A stretch of 64,000 nt of DNA from Pseudomonas viridiflava (GCF_900590755.1 NZ_UUOC01000035.1:62001-126000); one strand, 5' to 3'; shown: positions 16,676 to 25,983, counted from the stretch's first letter. Made by a program: numbers and translations. The notes: a model not told the origin generated them from the letters alone.

Positions 16676-17955
16676 AGCGACTTCTCCTGATCCGAGCGCA
16701 AGCTGGCTTGCAAGTCCTGGGTGACGCTGTGCTGTTCGCGCTCGATCACGCTGGCTTCAGGGATAACGTCAGCGGCACGTATGGGTTTAAGACGCATGCC
16801 GTGGGCCGGAAACAGACCGGCAATCGCCGGAAAATGACGCAAAAAGTGAAAGCTCAAGAAAATCATTGGCGCCCGCCACCACTGGCCCCGCGCCGCGCCT
16901 TTGAGGCTGATCTGCTTGCTGTGAGTCGCTGCCAGGTCCCGCAGATGCTCGTGCAGGTGCTGGTTGAGTTGCTGATCACGGATGAACAGATTGACTTCAA
17001 GGTTCAGCGCCAGGCTCAACGGATCGAGGTTGCTGGAACCGACGGTGGACCATTCACGATCGATCAGCGCCACTTTGCCGTGCAAGGCCCGCTGGGTGTA
17101 TTCGTGAATCACCACCCCATCGCGCAGCAGATAGGTATAGGTCAGCCGCGAACACACTCGCACAAACGGCATGTCCGGCTGGCCCTGGAGGATCAGCGTG
17201 ACTTTGACCCCGCGCCGCGCGGCATTACGCAGTTCCCGCAGAAAACGATAACTGGGGAAGAAATACGCATTGGCGATGGTAATGCGCTGTGTCGCGTTGC
17301 GGATCGCCAACAGATACTGCTCTTCGATATCAGTGGTGTGTTCAGCGTTGTCGCGCTCACACAGCAGCATCCGGGCACTGCCCGCGTGATGAGTCTCGGG
17401 CCGCAAGGCGGGAAACTTAGCCAGCAACTCCTCGCCCAGCATACTCATGGCCGAGCGGTGGATGTCCGCGACAATCGGGCCTTGCACCAGCACCGCATAA
17501 TCCTGTTTCGCGGTCACCCCGGTGTCGCTCATGTGGTCGACGCTGTAGTTGATGCCGCCAATGAAGGCCAGCTCGCCATCCACGACCACGACTTTGCGAT
17601 GCAAGCGCCGGAACAGGTTGGTGCGCATGCCCATCACGCGTGGCCGGGGGTCGAATAGCTGAATGTGTACCCCGGCCGCCAACATGCGCGCGACAAAGGA
17701 CGAGCTAAGATCGCTGGTGCCATAATCGTCGACCGTTACCACGACCCGCACGCCCTTGCCAGCGGCATGGATCAGCGCCTGTTGCAGCGCCTCGCCCACC
17801 CGATCCTCGAAGATGATGAAGGTTTCCAGCAGCACTTCCTTGCGCGCAGCACGGATGCACTCGAATACGCGGCTGAAATAATCTTCGCCATTGATCAGCA
17901 GCTCAACCGAGTTGCCCTCTCGCCATCGCCCGGAGCTTTTGGTCTGATCGTTCAT
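16672..17955 (-). CDS. clsB: cardiolipin synthase B (phospholipase D family)
   Basis: A 427-residue member of the PLD superfamily with two H-x-K-x4-D motifs: HRKVVVVDGELAFIGG near residue 117 and HGKVALIDREWSTVGSSNLD near residue 292. The absence of N-terminal membrane helices separates it from ClsA and fits ClsB. ClsB condenses phosphatidylglycerol (or PG and PE-derived groups) to cardiolipin at the inner membrane. The gene overlaps ybhP upstream and ybhN downstream by four bases each. The length is close to E. coli ClsB (about 413). Confidence 0.9.
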   Translation of the reverse strand: MNDQTKSSGRWREGNSVELLINGEDYFSRVFECIRAARKEVLLETFIIFEDRVGEALQQALIHAAGKGVRVVVTVDDYGTSDLSSSFVARMLAAGVHIQLFDPRPRVMGMRTNLFRRLHRKVVVVDGELAFIGGINYSVDHMSDTGVTAKQDYAVLVQGPIVADIHRSAMSMLGEELLAKFPALRPETHHAGSARMLLCERDNAEHTTDIEEQYLLAIRNATQRITIANAYFFPSYRFLRELRNAARRGVKVTLILQGQPDMPFVRVCSRLTYTYLLRDGVVIHEYTQRALHGKVALIDREWSTVGSSNLDPLSLALNLEVNLFIRDQQLNQHLHEHLRDLAATHSKQISLKGAARGQWWRAPMIFLSFHFLRHFPAIAGLFPAHGMRLKPIRAADVIPEASVIEREQHSVTQDLQASLRSDQEKSL

Positions 17956-18737
17956 AAGGTCACCTCAACTGCCAATGGTGCATGGTCTGAAAGATGTGAC
18001 CATGGCCGGTTGGACAACACTTTGGGCCGGTCGGTCATTGCGTTGCGTACGTAAATTCGATCAAGGCACAGCAGCGGCCAGCGCGCCGGAAAGCTTTTGG
18101 CTGGCGCACCGAAACGGTCCACAAAAACCTCATGCAGCCCGGTGCCTTCCAGCAGCGCATCCGCCCGTTTGCGCCAGTCATTGAAGTCGCCAGCCACAAT
18201 CACCGGTGCCGACTCGGGCAGCCGCGCCAACAGTTCGGCCAGCAGCTTCAATTGCTGACTTCGATGATGTTCGCGCAACCCCAGGTGCACACAAATGGCA
18301 TGCACCTGACCGAAATGCGGCACCTCAAGCACGCAATGCAGCAAGCCTCGCTCTTCAGTGCCGTGGATCGAAATGTCGAGGTTTTCGTGATGGATGATCG
18401 GGTATTTGGACAACAACGCATTGCCATGGTGGCCGTGGGGATAGACCGCGTTGCGGCCGTAGGCAAAATCGGTCCACATGCTGTCGGCCAGAAATTCGTA
18501 TTGGGACGTCGTAGGCCAGCCTTTGACGCGCTGGGCGTGGTTCTGATGCTCGCCGTGAACTTCCTGCAGAAACACGATATCCGCCGACACATTGCGCACC
18601 GCATCGCGCAGTTCCGGCAGGATGAAGCGCCGGTTGAAGAAGCCGAATCCCATGTGCATGTTCATGGTCAGTACGTTCAATGAAACCCTGGCGGGCGTGG
18701 CTGTTCGCACGCCTACCGGCGCTGTGGCACTGGTCAA
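17952..18737 (-). CDS. ybhP: endonuclease/exonuclease/phosphatase family protein YbhP
   Basis: A 261-residue EEP-fold metal-dependent hydrolase. Visible catalytic motifs are FLQEVHGE (metal-binding glutamate), GDFNDWR and the terminal SDHAPLAVEV. Members cleave DNA, RNA or phospho-headgroups; the genetic association with clsB suggests a lipid or phosphoester substrate at the membrane, which is inference. It overlaps both neighbours by ATGA, so it is strictly coupled to DUF72 upstream and clsB downstream. No signal peptide is seen. Confidence 0.87.
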   Translation of the reverse strand: MTSATAPVGVRTATPARVSLNVLTMNMHMGFGFFNRRFILPELRDAVRNVSADIVFLQEVHGEHQNHAQRVKGWPTTSQYEFLADSMWTDFAYGRNAVYPHGHHGNALLSKYPIIHHENLDISIHGTEERGLLHCVLEVPHFGQVHAICVHLGLREHHRSQQLKLLAELLARLPESAPVIVAGDFNDWRKRADALLEGTGLHEVFVDRFGAPAKSFPARWPLLCLDRIYVRNAMTDRPKVLSNRPWSHLSDHAPLAVEVTL

Positions 18738-19654
18738 AACTCAACTCCTCGCAAGTCACCGGGCGCCACTGCCAGCGTCTGTGTCAGGTCAAAACGCTCC
18801 AACAGCTGACGTGCGTCATAAGGCGCCCGGACTTTGATGTCGTTATCGAAATAACAGAAAATGTCGCGGGATTTACGGCTGGGGGCTTTCTGTTTGGTTG
18901 CGATCAAATGCGCGTCCGTTGGCTGCGCGCCTTTGCACCAGGCCTCGATGCGCTCAGCCCAACGCTCAATGGCAGCGTCGCCGTAACCGCTGGCATAAAG
19001 CTTTTTATCCCCATGCAGACGCATATAGACGAAGTCGCTGGTCAGGTCTTCGACATAAGGCCATTTACCGGCGGTGTCCGCGACCACCAGCGCAACCTTG
19101 TATTTGCGCAGCAGCGCGACAAACTCCGGGACACAAAAACTTGCGTGGCGGATTTCCACGGCGTGGCGAATCTTGCCGGTCTTGGGAAAGTCCAGATAAC
19201 CCGGCTTTTCCATGCGCTCATCACAAGCCTTGGCGCAGGCTTTGGCCTGCTTCATGTTCTGCGGTAGCAGGCTCAGGAAATGCTCGAACTGTTCTGCATC
19301 GAATTTGAAGCTGGGTGGAAACTGCCAAAGGATGGGCCCGAGTTTGCGCCCCAACTGAAAGATGCCAGACGCGAAGAAGTTGGCCACCGGCTTTTCCACA
19401 TCGTTCAAACGCCGCACGTGGGTGATGAAGCGCGGACCTTTGACGCTGAAAACAAAATCGTTCGGCGTATCTGCCGCCCAGCGCGCATAGAGCTCGGGCG
19501 ATTGCAATGAATAGAACGAGCCATTGATTTCGATGCTGTTGACCGCTCGCGAGGCGAATTTCAACTCGTTCTTCTGGGTCAGCTTCTCAGGATAGAAATC
19601 CCCTCGCCACGGGACGTAACGCCAGCCGGAAATGCCTATGCGGATATCACTCAT
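18734..19654 (-). CDS. DUF72 family protein (YecE-like)
   Basis: About 306 residues from ATG 19654; a TTG further upstream (19678) would add eight residues and looks less natural. The opening MSDIRIGISGWRY, the FKVPR-type segment (here FSVKGPRFITH), QFPPSF and YMRLHGDKKLYASGYGD are diagnostic of DUF72, a TIM-barrel family of unknown biochemical role. It heads the operon with ybhP, clsB and ybhN and overlaps ybhP by four bases, an association worth noting because DUF72 has no established function. Confidence 0.88.
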   Translation of the reverse strand: MSDIRIGISGWRYVPWRGDFYPEKLTQKNELKFASRAVNSIEINGSFYSLQSPELYARWAADTPNDFVFSVKGPRFITHVRRLNDVEKPVANFFASGIFQLGRKLGPILWQFPPSFKFDAEQFEHFLSLLPQNMKQAKACAKACDERMEKPGYLDFPKTGKIRHAVEIRHASFCVPEFVALLRKYKVALVVADTAGKWPYVEDLTSDFVYMRLHGDKKLYASGYGDAAIERWAERIEAWCKGAQPTDAHLIATKQKAPSRKSRDIFCYFDNDIKVRAPYDARQLLERFDLTQTLAVAPGDLRGVEF

Positions 19655-19839
19655 GGGGGAAGTCTCAGTCCAGTGCAATGCGTGTGCCTCAGTGGCTTCG
19701 GACCTCCACGCGCCTGCCTGGGCCAGGGAAAACGTCCGAAATCAAACTTGAGTATTCACGTCATATGAATGCTGGCGCTGGCACAGGTTCCATGACTTTG
19801 CGTCTGCGCCCCAGCATCTGACTGATCAAGCCCCGGTTT

Positions 19840-20979
19840 TCAAGCCTGTTCCGCCTCGCGCTGGTTGAACTCCTGATATTTGCGGATGAGTTCATGCGCA
19901 TAGTGATGAACGTCGGCCAGTTGCATACGCGCCACATGAAAGCCCAGCAGGCCCTCCATGACGGCCATTTTCTGTGGGGCAAAAGTCACGCTGCCATCGG
20001 CGTGAACAGCATCGATCCCGTCTTCGCTCAGGCCCCGTTGATTGACGCTGATCGCTTCGGCACGCGACACCCCATAAGGCAGCGCCAACAGAACCTGCCC
20101 CATCCCGACCCGAACCGGATAACCACCGGGCAACCCGTTAGGCCCTGGGGCGTGGGTGATGATTTCTTCGGGGCTGTGCAAATTCTCCAGTACCTGGACT
20201 GCAGAAATAGCGTTGAAAAAATTGACATTGATCCCGCCAAGGCTGCGGAAATGGGTGCACACCGAATGGAAAATCTGTGCATCTTCAAACTCGCCGGTGC
20301 ATTCCATACCGTTGACCCAATAGGTCAAATGATAAGCAGCGTTCGCAGGCAAACCGGCATAGGCGACGTATTGAGCGAAAAACTGCTCTGCCACCAGCCT
20401 CACCTGTATCGCTTCTGGGGGGGTCATCGCCAGCCTGGCAATAGACAGCCGAAGCGCCGGGATCAGATTGGAGATCCCCCCTGTACCGGTATCCGGCCCC
20501 AGACCGACCTTGTCGAGCACGGGATTGACCGCATCAGGGAAAGCCGCGTTGACCGTCAGCAGCCGGACACCCGAATGTTTGACTGCACGCATAAGCTCGT
20601 AAGCCGGTGCAAGAAGCAGGGGCAACCAGGGACCGAACCGGGCTTTCTCCAACACCTTCAGTTTTTCGCTGGAAACCTGGGTAATCGCCCGCCAGGATTG
20701 CAACGCGGCGGCATTTAAAATGATATCGGGCCGTATTCGCGAAAGAACAGCAGAGTTCTCTTCTACATTGCCTTCCGCCAAATCCATTACAACCGGGTAA
20801 ATTGTACAAGTCTTGCCTAACTGCACGCAGCCCACGCGCAGTAGATTACAGCTGCGTGTAAGTTTCTCCAGATCACGCCCGGCAAGATAGAAAATGAACT
20901 GCCCGCCTGGAACCAGTAACTTGAGAAGCTGCATGCACAGATCTCCCCCGCCTACAATGAGCAGCTTTTTGCTTTCCAT
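19840..20979 (-). CDS. saccharopine-dehydrogenase-like NAD(P)-binding protein
   Basis: About 379 residues from ATG 20979, which follows GGGGAG; an upstream frame to 21042 lacks this. The N-terminal Rossmann motif is KKLLIVGGGDLCMQLLKLL, then DIILNAAALQSW, as in saccharopine/opine-type dehydrogenases. The C-terminal part (GTGGISNLIPALRLSIA, THFRSLGGINVNFFNAISA) is not one I can assign to a named enzyme. It may reduce an imine or rearrange an amino-acid conjugate; the substrate is unknown. Its GC content is lower than that of its neighbours and the flank to 21600 is AT-rich and without a clear gene, which suggests acquisition by transfer. No operon partner is adjacent. Confidence 0.6.
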   Translation of the reverse strand: MESKKLLIVGGGDLCMQLLKLLVPGGQFIFYLAGRDLEKLTRSCNLLRVGCVQLGKTCTIYPVVMDLAEGNVEENSAVLSRIRPDIILNAAALQSWRAITQVSSEKLKVLEKARFGPWLPLLLAPAYELMRAVKHSGVRLLTVNAAFPDAVNPVLDKVGLGPDTGTGGISNLIPALRLSIARLAMTPPEAIQVRLVAEQFFAQYVAYAGLPANAAYHLTYWVNGMECTGEFEDAQIFHSVCTHFRSLGGINVNFFNAISAVQVLENLHSPEEIITHAPGPNGLPGGYPVRVGMGQVLLALPYGVSRAEAISVNQRGLSEDGIDAVHADGSVTFAPQKMAVMEGLLGFHVARMQLADVHHYAHELIRKYQEFNQREAEQA

Positions 20980-21688
20980 CAATTTCTCCCCAGCGATGCT
21001 GAGCTTTAAATGCTTCACGCGCAGACACAGGTCCATGAGCAATTGTCACGAAGCAAAGAATGCACTATCGAGATTGGCTTTTTCAGGGCGAAGGCAGCTA
21101 TTGGACCGTTAACCACTTCCTCTTTAAGGTTATAAATTAGCTGTGCCGCCCCTGGCAAAATACATCAAGCAAATATTTTTCTATAATAGTTCTATGGATA
21201 ACACCTCTGACCTAATAATCAAAGCAATTCGGAAATACAGCCCCCTGCCACTGCTCTCATTAATCGATTCAGGATCAACATTGAAACAAGATGGATCCAA
21301 GAATGAAAACTGTCAAACAATGGCTGGTTACTTTGTCAGTACGATTGGAAATAAACGAAGCTTTTTTAATTGCGGCGCCGTTTTAACTTTCACTTCAGTA
21401 ACTAACTTCATTGCGGGCTTCATTGCGGGATGTGCGTGAAAGAGGGGACGATCAGGCCATGGGGAAGCTCAGAATGATGCGACGGCGGCATGGAGCTTGC
21501 TTTCACAAGAAAATCGCACGCTTCGTCAAGAAGGCGGCGCGCCGTGGCACGAATATCATTTTGCAGTGGAGCGAATCGGCACCGGCCAATGTCAGACGCA
21601 CATCACCGGCGCACGCATGACGCCCTGCATGTGATCTAGACTCGTGTCATTGCCTGGCAACCTATAAAGACGAGCAAAGGAATACACC
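20980..21688. other. 700-bp AT-richer stretch without a supported gene
   Basis: A 98-codon frame from 21143 (cysteine/asparagine-rich with a short hydrophobic end) and a basic 69-codon frame from 21411 are present. Neither has a convincing ribosome site or a family resemblance, so neither is called. Composition resembles that of the adjacent dehydrogenase gene. It may be decayed foreign DNA. Confidence 0.4.
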
Positions 21689-22228
21689 GTGAGTTCACCG
21701 ATTTCTGAACGCTACAGCTCCAAAGCCCGGTGGTTTCACTGGGTAATGGCAGCACTGATTGTGCTGGCCTACGTGCTGATTCTCAGCCGATCCCAGTTTG
21801 GCCGAGGCTCCGAGCTGCGGATGTTTGTGGTTCAGACCCACTACTGGGTCGGGATTCTGGTGCTGGCCATGGCATTTTTTCGGCTAGCCGAGCGTCGACG
21901 TCACACGCCCCCAGGCATCACGCCGCCGCTGGAAGGGATCTTGCGTCTGGCTGCAACGCTCTCGCATTACCTGCTCTATGCGTTTCTGTTCGCACAACCC
22001 TTGCTTGGCCTGTTCACCGTACTCATCGAAAAAGGCTCCCTGCCCATCCCGTTGACGCAGCTGCTGATCCCGTCACCCTTCCCAATGTCCGATCAATTCG
22101 CTGAAAAGCTGGAAGACCTCCATAAGCTGCTGGGCTATATCTTCTACTACGTCATCGGCCTGCACGTGGTGGCTGCCATCTGGCATCACTTCGTGCGCAA
22201 GGACAATACCGTCAAACGGATGGTGTGA
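21689..22228 (+). CDS. cytochrome b561
   Basis: A 179-residue bacterial cytochrome b561 with four membrane helices. Expected haem-ligand histidines are visible in RWFHWVMA (about residue 17), QTHYWVG (about 51), LSHYLLY (about 94) and GLHVVAAIWHH (about 158). It moves electrons between the quinone pool and periplasmic or membrane partners and is often linked to superoxide oxidation; the partner here is unknown. The start is GTG at 21689 with AAGGA eight bases upstream. Monocistronic, followed by REP-like palindromes. Confidence 0.9.
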   Translation: MSSPISERYSSKARWFHWVMAALIVLAYVLILSRSQFGRGSELRMFVVQTHYWVGILVLAMAFFRLAERRRHTPPGITPPLEGILRLAATLSHYLLYAFLFAQPLLGLFTVLIEKGSLPIPLTQLLIPSPFPMSDQFAEKLEDLHKLLGYIFYYVIGLHVVAAIWHHFVRKDNTVKRMV

Positions 22229-22260
22229 TGGCCTGTAGGAGTGCCTGAATATACGCAGGA

Positions 22261-22355
22261 CCTGTAGGAGCAATCGGAGCTTACGACGGTCGCGAATGCG
22301 GTGCATCAGACAAACCGCATTCGTCGCCGTCGTAACCTCCGGCAACTCCTACAGG
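22261..22355. repeat. REP-like inverted repeat
   Basis: CCTGTAGGAG at the left end and CTCCTACAGG at the right end, with further internal pairing (GCGAATGCGG with CCGCATTCGT). This is a variant REP family, different in its core from the GAAGGCTGCG type. Confidence 0.7.
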
Positions 22356-22383
22356 AGCGAGGTGTGTCTGAAAAAATGCAAAC

Positions 22384-22470
22384 CTGTGGAGCTCACGAGC
22401 GCCGCGATAGCGGCCTGTCTGATACACCACCATCGCGGGCCTCGTAACCTCGGTGCGCTCCGACACAGAG
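22384..22470. repeat. degenerate REP-like inverted repeat
   Basis: GTGGAGCTCACGAG on the left and CTCGTAACCTCGGTGCGCTCCGACAC-type sequence on the right, with an internal CGCGATAG / CATCGCG pairing. It adjoins the preceding REP, so the 3' flanks of the cytochrome and TonB-receptor genes hold two elements in a row. Confidence 0.5.
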
Positions 22471-22501
22471 CCCTTTTCAATTCAAATCTGTTCGTTCCCG
22501 A

Positions 22502-24745
22502 TCAGAAATCCAGCTTCACCCGCCCAATCAACTGGCGCGGTTCGCCGATCACGATGGCAGGCGAACCCAGGCCGCTGGCCGACACGTAGTAGCGTTCGTC
22601 GAACATGTTCTTGAGGTTCAACTGCAAGGTCAGGTCACGGTTGTCGAACTTCATCTTGTAGCTGACGAAAGCATCGGCGACTTTCGAGGACGGCAGGTAA
22701 TACTCAACCCCGGTGCCATCATTCACCCCCCAACGGCTGGCGTAGCGCGCACCGGCACCGGCACGCAGGTCACCCACACCAACGTGACCAAAATCTCGGG
22801 TCAGATACAGCGCGGCGGTATGCTTGGACACGCCATCCAGCGGCTGGCCTTCAAGAATTGGATCCTTGAGCACTTCGGTATCGGTGTAGGCATAGCTGCC
22901 GGTCACGCTCCAGTACTCGTTGATCTTGCCGGTGACATCCGCTTCAAGGCCCCGGGAACGAACCTCGCCGGAAACCCGCGTACAGGTTTCGGTGCCGCAG
23001 GTTTCGCTGGTCTGTACGTTCTTCTTGTTGATGTTGAACAGCGCAACGGTGGCGGTAATCGAATCGTTCTCGAACTTGGTGCCAAACTCGTAGGCCTTAC
23101 CCTCTTCCGGCGGCAGATCGCCAATCGGTGCAGCAACGGACGTGTTCGGGCGGAAGGACTCGGTGTAGCTGGTGTACAGCGACCAGTCCGGCTGGATCAT
23201 GTACACCAGACCAACCCGTGGCACGACTTTGCTGTCCTTGACGTCGGCACCGACCACAAACGGTCGGCCCTTGCCGGTGATTTCGTCAAAGGCGTCGTAA
23301 CGCAGGCCGCCTTGCAGAATCCACTTATCGCTCAGGTGGATGGAATCCTGCACGAAGAACGCGTGAGTCTGCAGGTGATCGCTCTGGTCGCTGTTGGCCG
23401 CGCTGACCGTGCTTGGGCGCGGGGCAACGCCGTAGACAGGCGCGTTGTAGTTGAAGTCGGCACGCTGGGTGTTGCGGATCAGGTCGCCCAGGTCCCGCTC
23501 GTTCTTCATGTAATCCGCGCCGATCAGCACTTCATGCAGCGTGTCGCCCCAATACAGCTTGCCCAACGTGTTGACGGTGGCGGTGTGAGCGAACTGCACG
23601 GCGTCACGGGTTGCATCGCCACGGCGGGTCACAACGCCGGTGTTGTAGTTGGCGGACATGTAGCGCGATTGGTAGTCGTTGTAATAGTTGCGGCTGTAGC
23701 CATAACCGGTGCGCAGCGACCAGGTGTCATTAAAGCGATGCTCCATGCGCAGGTCCACGGAATCAGAGCGACCGGTGGTGACGTTGAACGGCTCATCCAG
23801 ACGACGGTTGCGCGGAATGTCCAGGACCTTGCCGGTTTGCGGATTGATCTGCGTACCACGGTCGAACGGCACTGAATATTCCATGTGCTCATAGGCCACC
23901 GACACCGTAGTGTCATCGCCATACCAGGCCAGCGACGGCGCGATTACCGATTGGTCGATGCTGCCGAAATTGCGCCAGTAATCGTAGTTCTGCTTGTCAG
24001 CGATAAACCGATAAGCCAGGCCGCTATCACCCAGCGGGCCGGTCAGGTCGATCTGCTCGCCACCACCGCCAAAGCTGCTGCCGAAGGCCGAGATTGAATG
24101 TGCGGCGGTCAGTTGCGGCTTCTTGGTCACCACATTGATGACGCCGCCGGGATCCTGCACGCCGTACAACATCGAGGCCGGACCCTTGAGTACTTCAACC
24201 CGCTCGGTGGTTGGCGTGAAGTTACGCGCCTGCACCGATTGCATGCCATCACGCATGACCGAGTTATCGCGGTTGGTGCCAAAGCCTCGCTTCTGGATCG
24301 CATCCTGGGTGCCACCCAGTGTGTTGCCCTGCTTGACGCCGCTGACGGCGTTGATCGCCTCATCCAGACTGGCTGGCGCGCGGTCTTCAATCACCCGATT
24401 GGTCACCACGTTGACCGACTGCGGCACCTCGACCAAACGAGCGTCAGTACGGGTGGCCACCGAAGCGCGACGGGCCTGATAGCTGGTGCGGCTGTCCTCG
24501 ACGTTCTGCGCTTCACCGCTTGAAGGCTTATCACTATTGGCGTCGATATTGACCGCGTCGAGCTGCATCTCCTCGGCAAATGCCGGCGCAGCCGCCAGCG
24601 CCCACAACAGCGCCGTGGCCGAACACAGACCAAGCATCAACACCGGACGCTGCCGGGCAGAGGTCAGGGATGAAAGAGGTGCCAGCTCGATAGACTGGAC
24701 AGCCGCGCAGGAAGGCGCGCAAAGACCGGATTGATGCGTCGTCAT
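22502..24745 (-). CDS. TonB-dependent siderophore receptor
   Basis: A 747-residue outer-membrane receptor from ATG 24745. A long N-terminal export signal ends near AAAPAFA (about residue 57). The plug domain follows with ARLVEVPQSVNVVTNRVIED, GVKQGNTLGG, the VEVLKGPASMLYGV motif and PGGVINVVTKKP. The beta-barrel ends in a terminal phenylalanine (RVKLDF), as usual. There is no STN signalling domain, so it is not of the sigma/anti-sigma type. It imports a ferric siderophore using TonB energy; the ligand cannot be read from the sequence. A Fur-like site lies 40 bases upstream. No adjacent siderophore genes. Confidence 0.92.
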   Translation of the reverse strand: MTTHQSGLCAPSCAAVQSIELAPLSSLTSARQRPVLMLGLCSATALLWALAAAPAFAEEMQLDAVNIDANSDKPSSGEAQNVEDSRTSYQARRASVATRTDARLVEVPQSVNVVTNRVIEDRAPASLDEAINAVSGVKQGNTLGGTQDAIQKRGFGTNRDNSVMRDGMQSVQARNFTPTTERVEVLKGPASMLYGVQDPGGVINVVTKKPQLTAAHSISAFGSSFGGGGEQIDLTGPLGDSGLAYRFIADKQNYDYWRNFGSIDQSVIAPSLAWYGDDTTVSVAYEHMEYSVPFDRGTQINPQTGKVLDIPRNRRLDEPFNVTTGRSDSVDLRMEHRFNDTWSLRTGYGYSRNYYNDYQSRYMSANYNTGVVTRRGDATRDAVQFAHTATVNTLGKLYWGDTLHEVLIGADYMKNERDLGDLIRNTQRADFNYNAPVYGVAPRPSTVSAANSDQSDHLQTHAFFVQDSIHLSDKWILQGGLRYDAFDEITGKGRPFVVGADVKDSKVVPRVGLVYMIQPDWSLYTSYTESFRPNTSVAAPIGDLPPEEGKAYEFGTKFENDSITATVALFNINKKNVQTSETCGTETCTRVSGEVRSRGLEADVTGKINEYWSVTGSYAYTDTEVLKDPILEGQPLDGVSKHTAALYLTRDFGHVGVGDLRAGAGARYASRWGVNDGTGVEYYLPSSKVADAFVSYKMKFDNRDLTLQLNLKNMFDERYYVSASGLGSPAIVIGEPRQLIGRVKLDF

Positions 24746-24784
24746 GGATAAACCTGTGCTCTCGGGTAGTGATGGCGTTCGTCT

Positions 24785-24803
24785 GGAAACGAATCTGATT
24801 CTC
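24785..24803 (-). promoter_or_regulatory. probable Fur box of the TonB receptor gene
   Basis: On the minus strand the 19-mer GAGAATCAGATTCGTTTCC agrees with the consensus GATAATGATAATCATTATC at 12 of 19 positions. It lies about 40 bases upstream of the receptor start, the place expected for iron repression. Confidence 0.6.
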
Positions 24804-24970
24804 ACTACACGTACGCCGCAGCGGTTTACCTCACCTGTTTTTGAAAATAATTCAGAAAGCATGCATTGCAGACCGCAGATCAAGGCGTTCCACCCACTGC
24901 TAGAGTGAACAGCGGGCTCATCAGTTCCATCTTGAGCCCGTAGGTCGGCCAGCCTCCCGGGCCTGGATAC

Positions 24971-25003
24971 TAAACTTCTGGTTTACACAGACCATCGCAA
25001 TTA
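24971..25003 (+). promoter_or_regulatory. shared upstream element of SDR gene 1
   Basis: A segment beginning TAAACTTCTGGTTTACACAG recurs with few changes at 26946-26977 in front of the second SDR gene. It probably holds the promoter and/or the binding site of the LysR protein encoded between them. Confidence 0.5.
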
Positions 25004-25078
25004 CAGCCTACACGGCCTGCAATCCGTCCCGGATACTGCGTCCCATCAACCGCATCACTCACAACTCTGGAGAACAGC

Positions 25079-25828
25079 ATGACTCAGCAACTCGCACTCA
25101 GCGGCAAAGTGGCACTCGTTCAAGGCGGCTCCCGTGGTATCGGCGCAGCTATCGTCAAACGTCTGGCCGCAGAAGGCGCGATGGTCGCCTTTACTTACGT
25201 CAGCTCCGAAGCCAAGGCGCAGGAACTGCAAGACAGCATTACCTCAACGGGTGGCAAGGCGCTGGCGATCAAAGCCGACAGCGCCGACGCAGTTGCGATT
25301 CATCAAGCGGTCGCCAGCACCGTCGAGAAATTCGGCGGCGTTGACATTCTCGTCAACAACGCAGGCGTGCTGGCCGTCGGTCCGCTGGAAGAGTTCAGCC
25401 TCGAAGATTTCGATCGGACCCTGAACATCAACGTACGCAGCGTATTTATTGCTTCGCAGGCTGCGGCCCGACACATGGGCGATGGCGGCCGCATCATCAA
25501 CATTGGCAGCACCAACGCCGACCGCATGCCCTTCGCCGGTGGCGGCGTGTACGCCATGAGCAAGTCAGCGCTGGTTGGCCTCACCAAGGGCCTGGCCCGG
25601 GACCTGGGCCCACGCGGCATTACCATCAACAACGTGCAGCCTGGGCCAGTCGATACCGACATGAACCCGGCCACCGGCGACTTCGCCGAATCGCTGATCC
25701 CGCTGATGGCCATCGGTCGCTATGGCCACGCCGAAGAAATCGCCAGCTTCGTCGCCTACCTGGCAGGCCCGGAAGCCGGTTACATCACCGGGGCAAGCCT
25801 GACCATTGATGGTGGGTTTGGGGCTTGA
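25079..25828 (+). CDS. SDR family oxidoreductase, paralog 1
   Basis: A 249-residue classical short-chain dehydrogenase of the FabG-like group. The cofactor motif is GGSRGIGAAIV (residues 17-27), the NNAG motif lies near 91, and the catalytic Ser (NIGST), Tyr and Lys (YAMSK) near 143-163. The C-terminus GGFGA is typical. ATG 25079 is preceded by GGAG. It is a close paralog of the gene at 26991-27812, with a LysR gene between on the opposite strand. Substrate unknown. The stop codon lies inside a heptamer repeat (25822-25870). Confidence 0.9.
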   Translation: MTQQLALSGKVALVQGGSRGIGAAIVKRLAAEGAMVAFTYVSSEAKAQELQDSITSTGGKALAIKADSADAVAIHQAVASTVEKFGGVDILVNNAGVLAVGPLEEFSLEDFDRTLNINVRSVFIASQAAARHMGDGGRIINIGSTNADRMPFAGGGVYAMSKSALVGLTKGLARDLGPRGITINNVQPGPVDTDMNPATGDFAESLIPLMAIGRYGHAEEIASFVAYLAGPEAGYITGASLTIDGGFGA

Positions 25829-25870
25829 GGCTTGAGGCTTGAGGCTTGAGGCTTGAGACTTGAGACTTGA
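25822..25870. repeat. seven tandem copies of heptamer GRCTTGA
   Basis: Five GGCTTGA units followed by two GACTTGA units, in perfect register. The first unit contains the last codons and stop of SDR paralog 1. The other paralog has a single unit at the same place. Confidence 0.95.
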
Positions 25871-25897
25871 GAGAAGACTGCGCCAATCTCAGGCGTC

Positions 25898-25983
25898 TCT
25901 GTAGAAGCGCACGAACAACGCGAGACCGCGATAGCAATCCTTCAAGACGCTATCGCTGCCTCGCGCTGCTCGTGAGCTACGGG
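25898..25983. repeat. degenerate REP-like inverted repeat
   Basis: CTGTAGAAGCGCACGA at the left and CTCGTGAGCTACGGG at the right, with internal GCGATAGC / GCTATCGC pairing. It separates the two convergent genes. Confidence 0.55.

Noticed and set aside
16708..17658. A 316-codon plus-strand frame opposite clsB
   Set aside because: clsB has both HKD motifs on the other strand; the antisense frame has no domain features.
21143..21620. Two short frames (98 and 69 codons) in the AT-rich gap
   Set aside because: No good ribosome site, no family resemblance, and they overlap each other; treated as unassigned DNA.
22784..23875. Long plus-strand open frame (363 codons) opposite the TonB receptor gene
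   Set aside because: It is the complement of a well-supported receptor with clear motifs. Its protein is low in recognisable folds, and high-GC codon bias alone makes such frames common.
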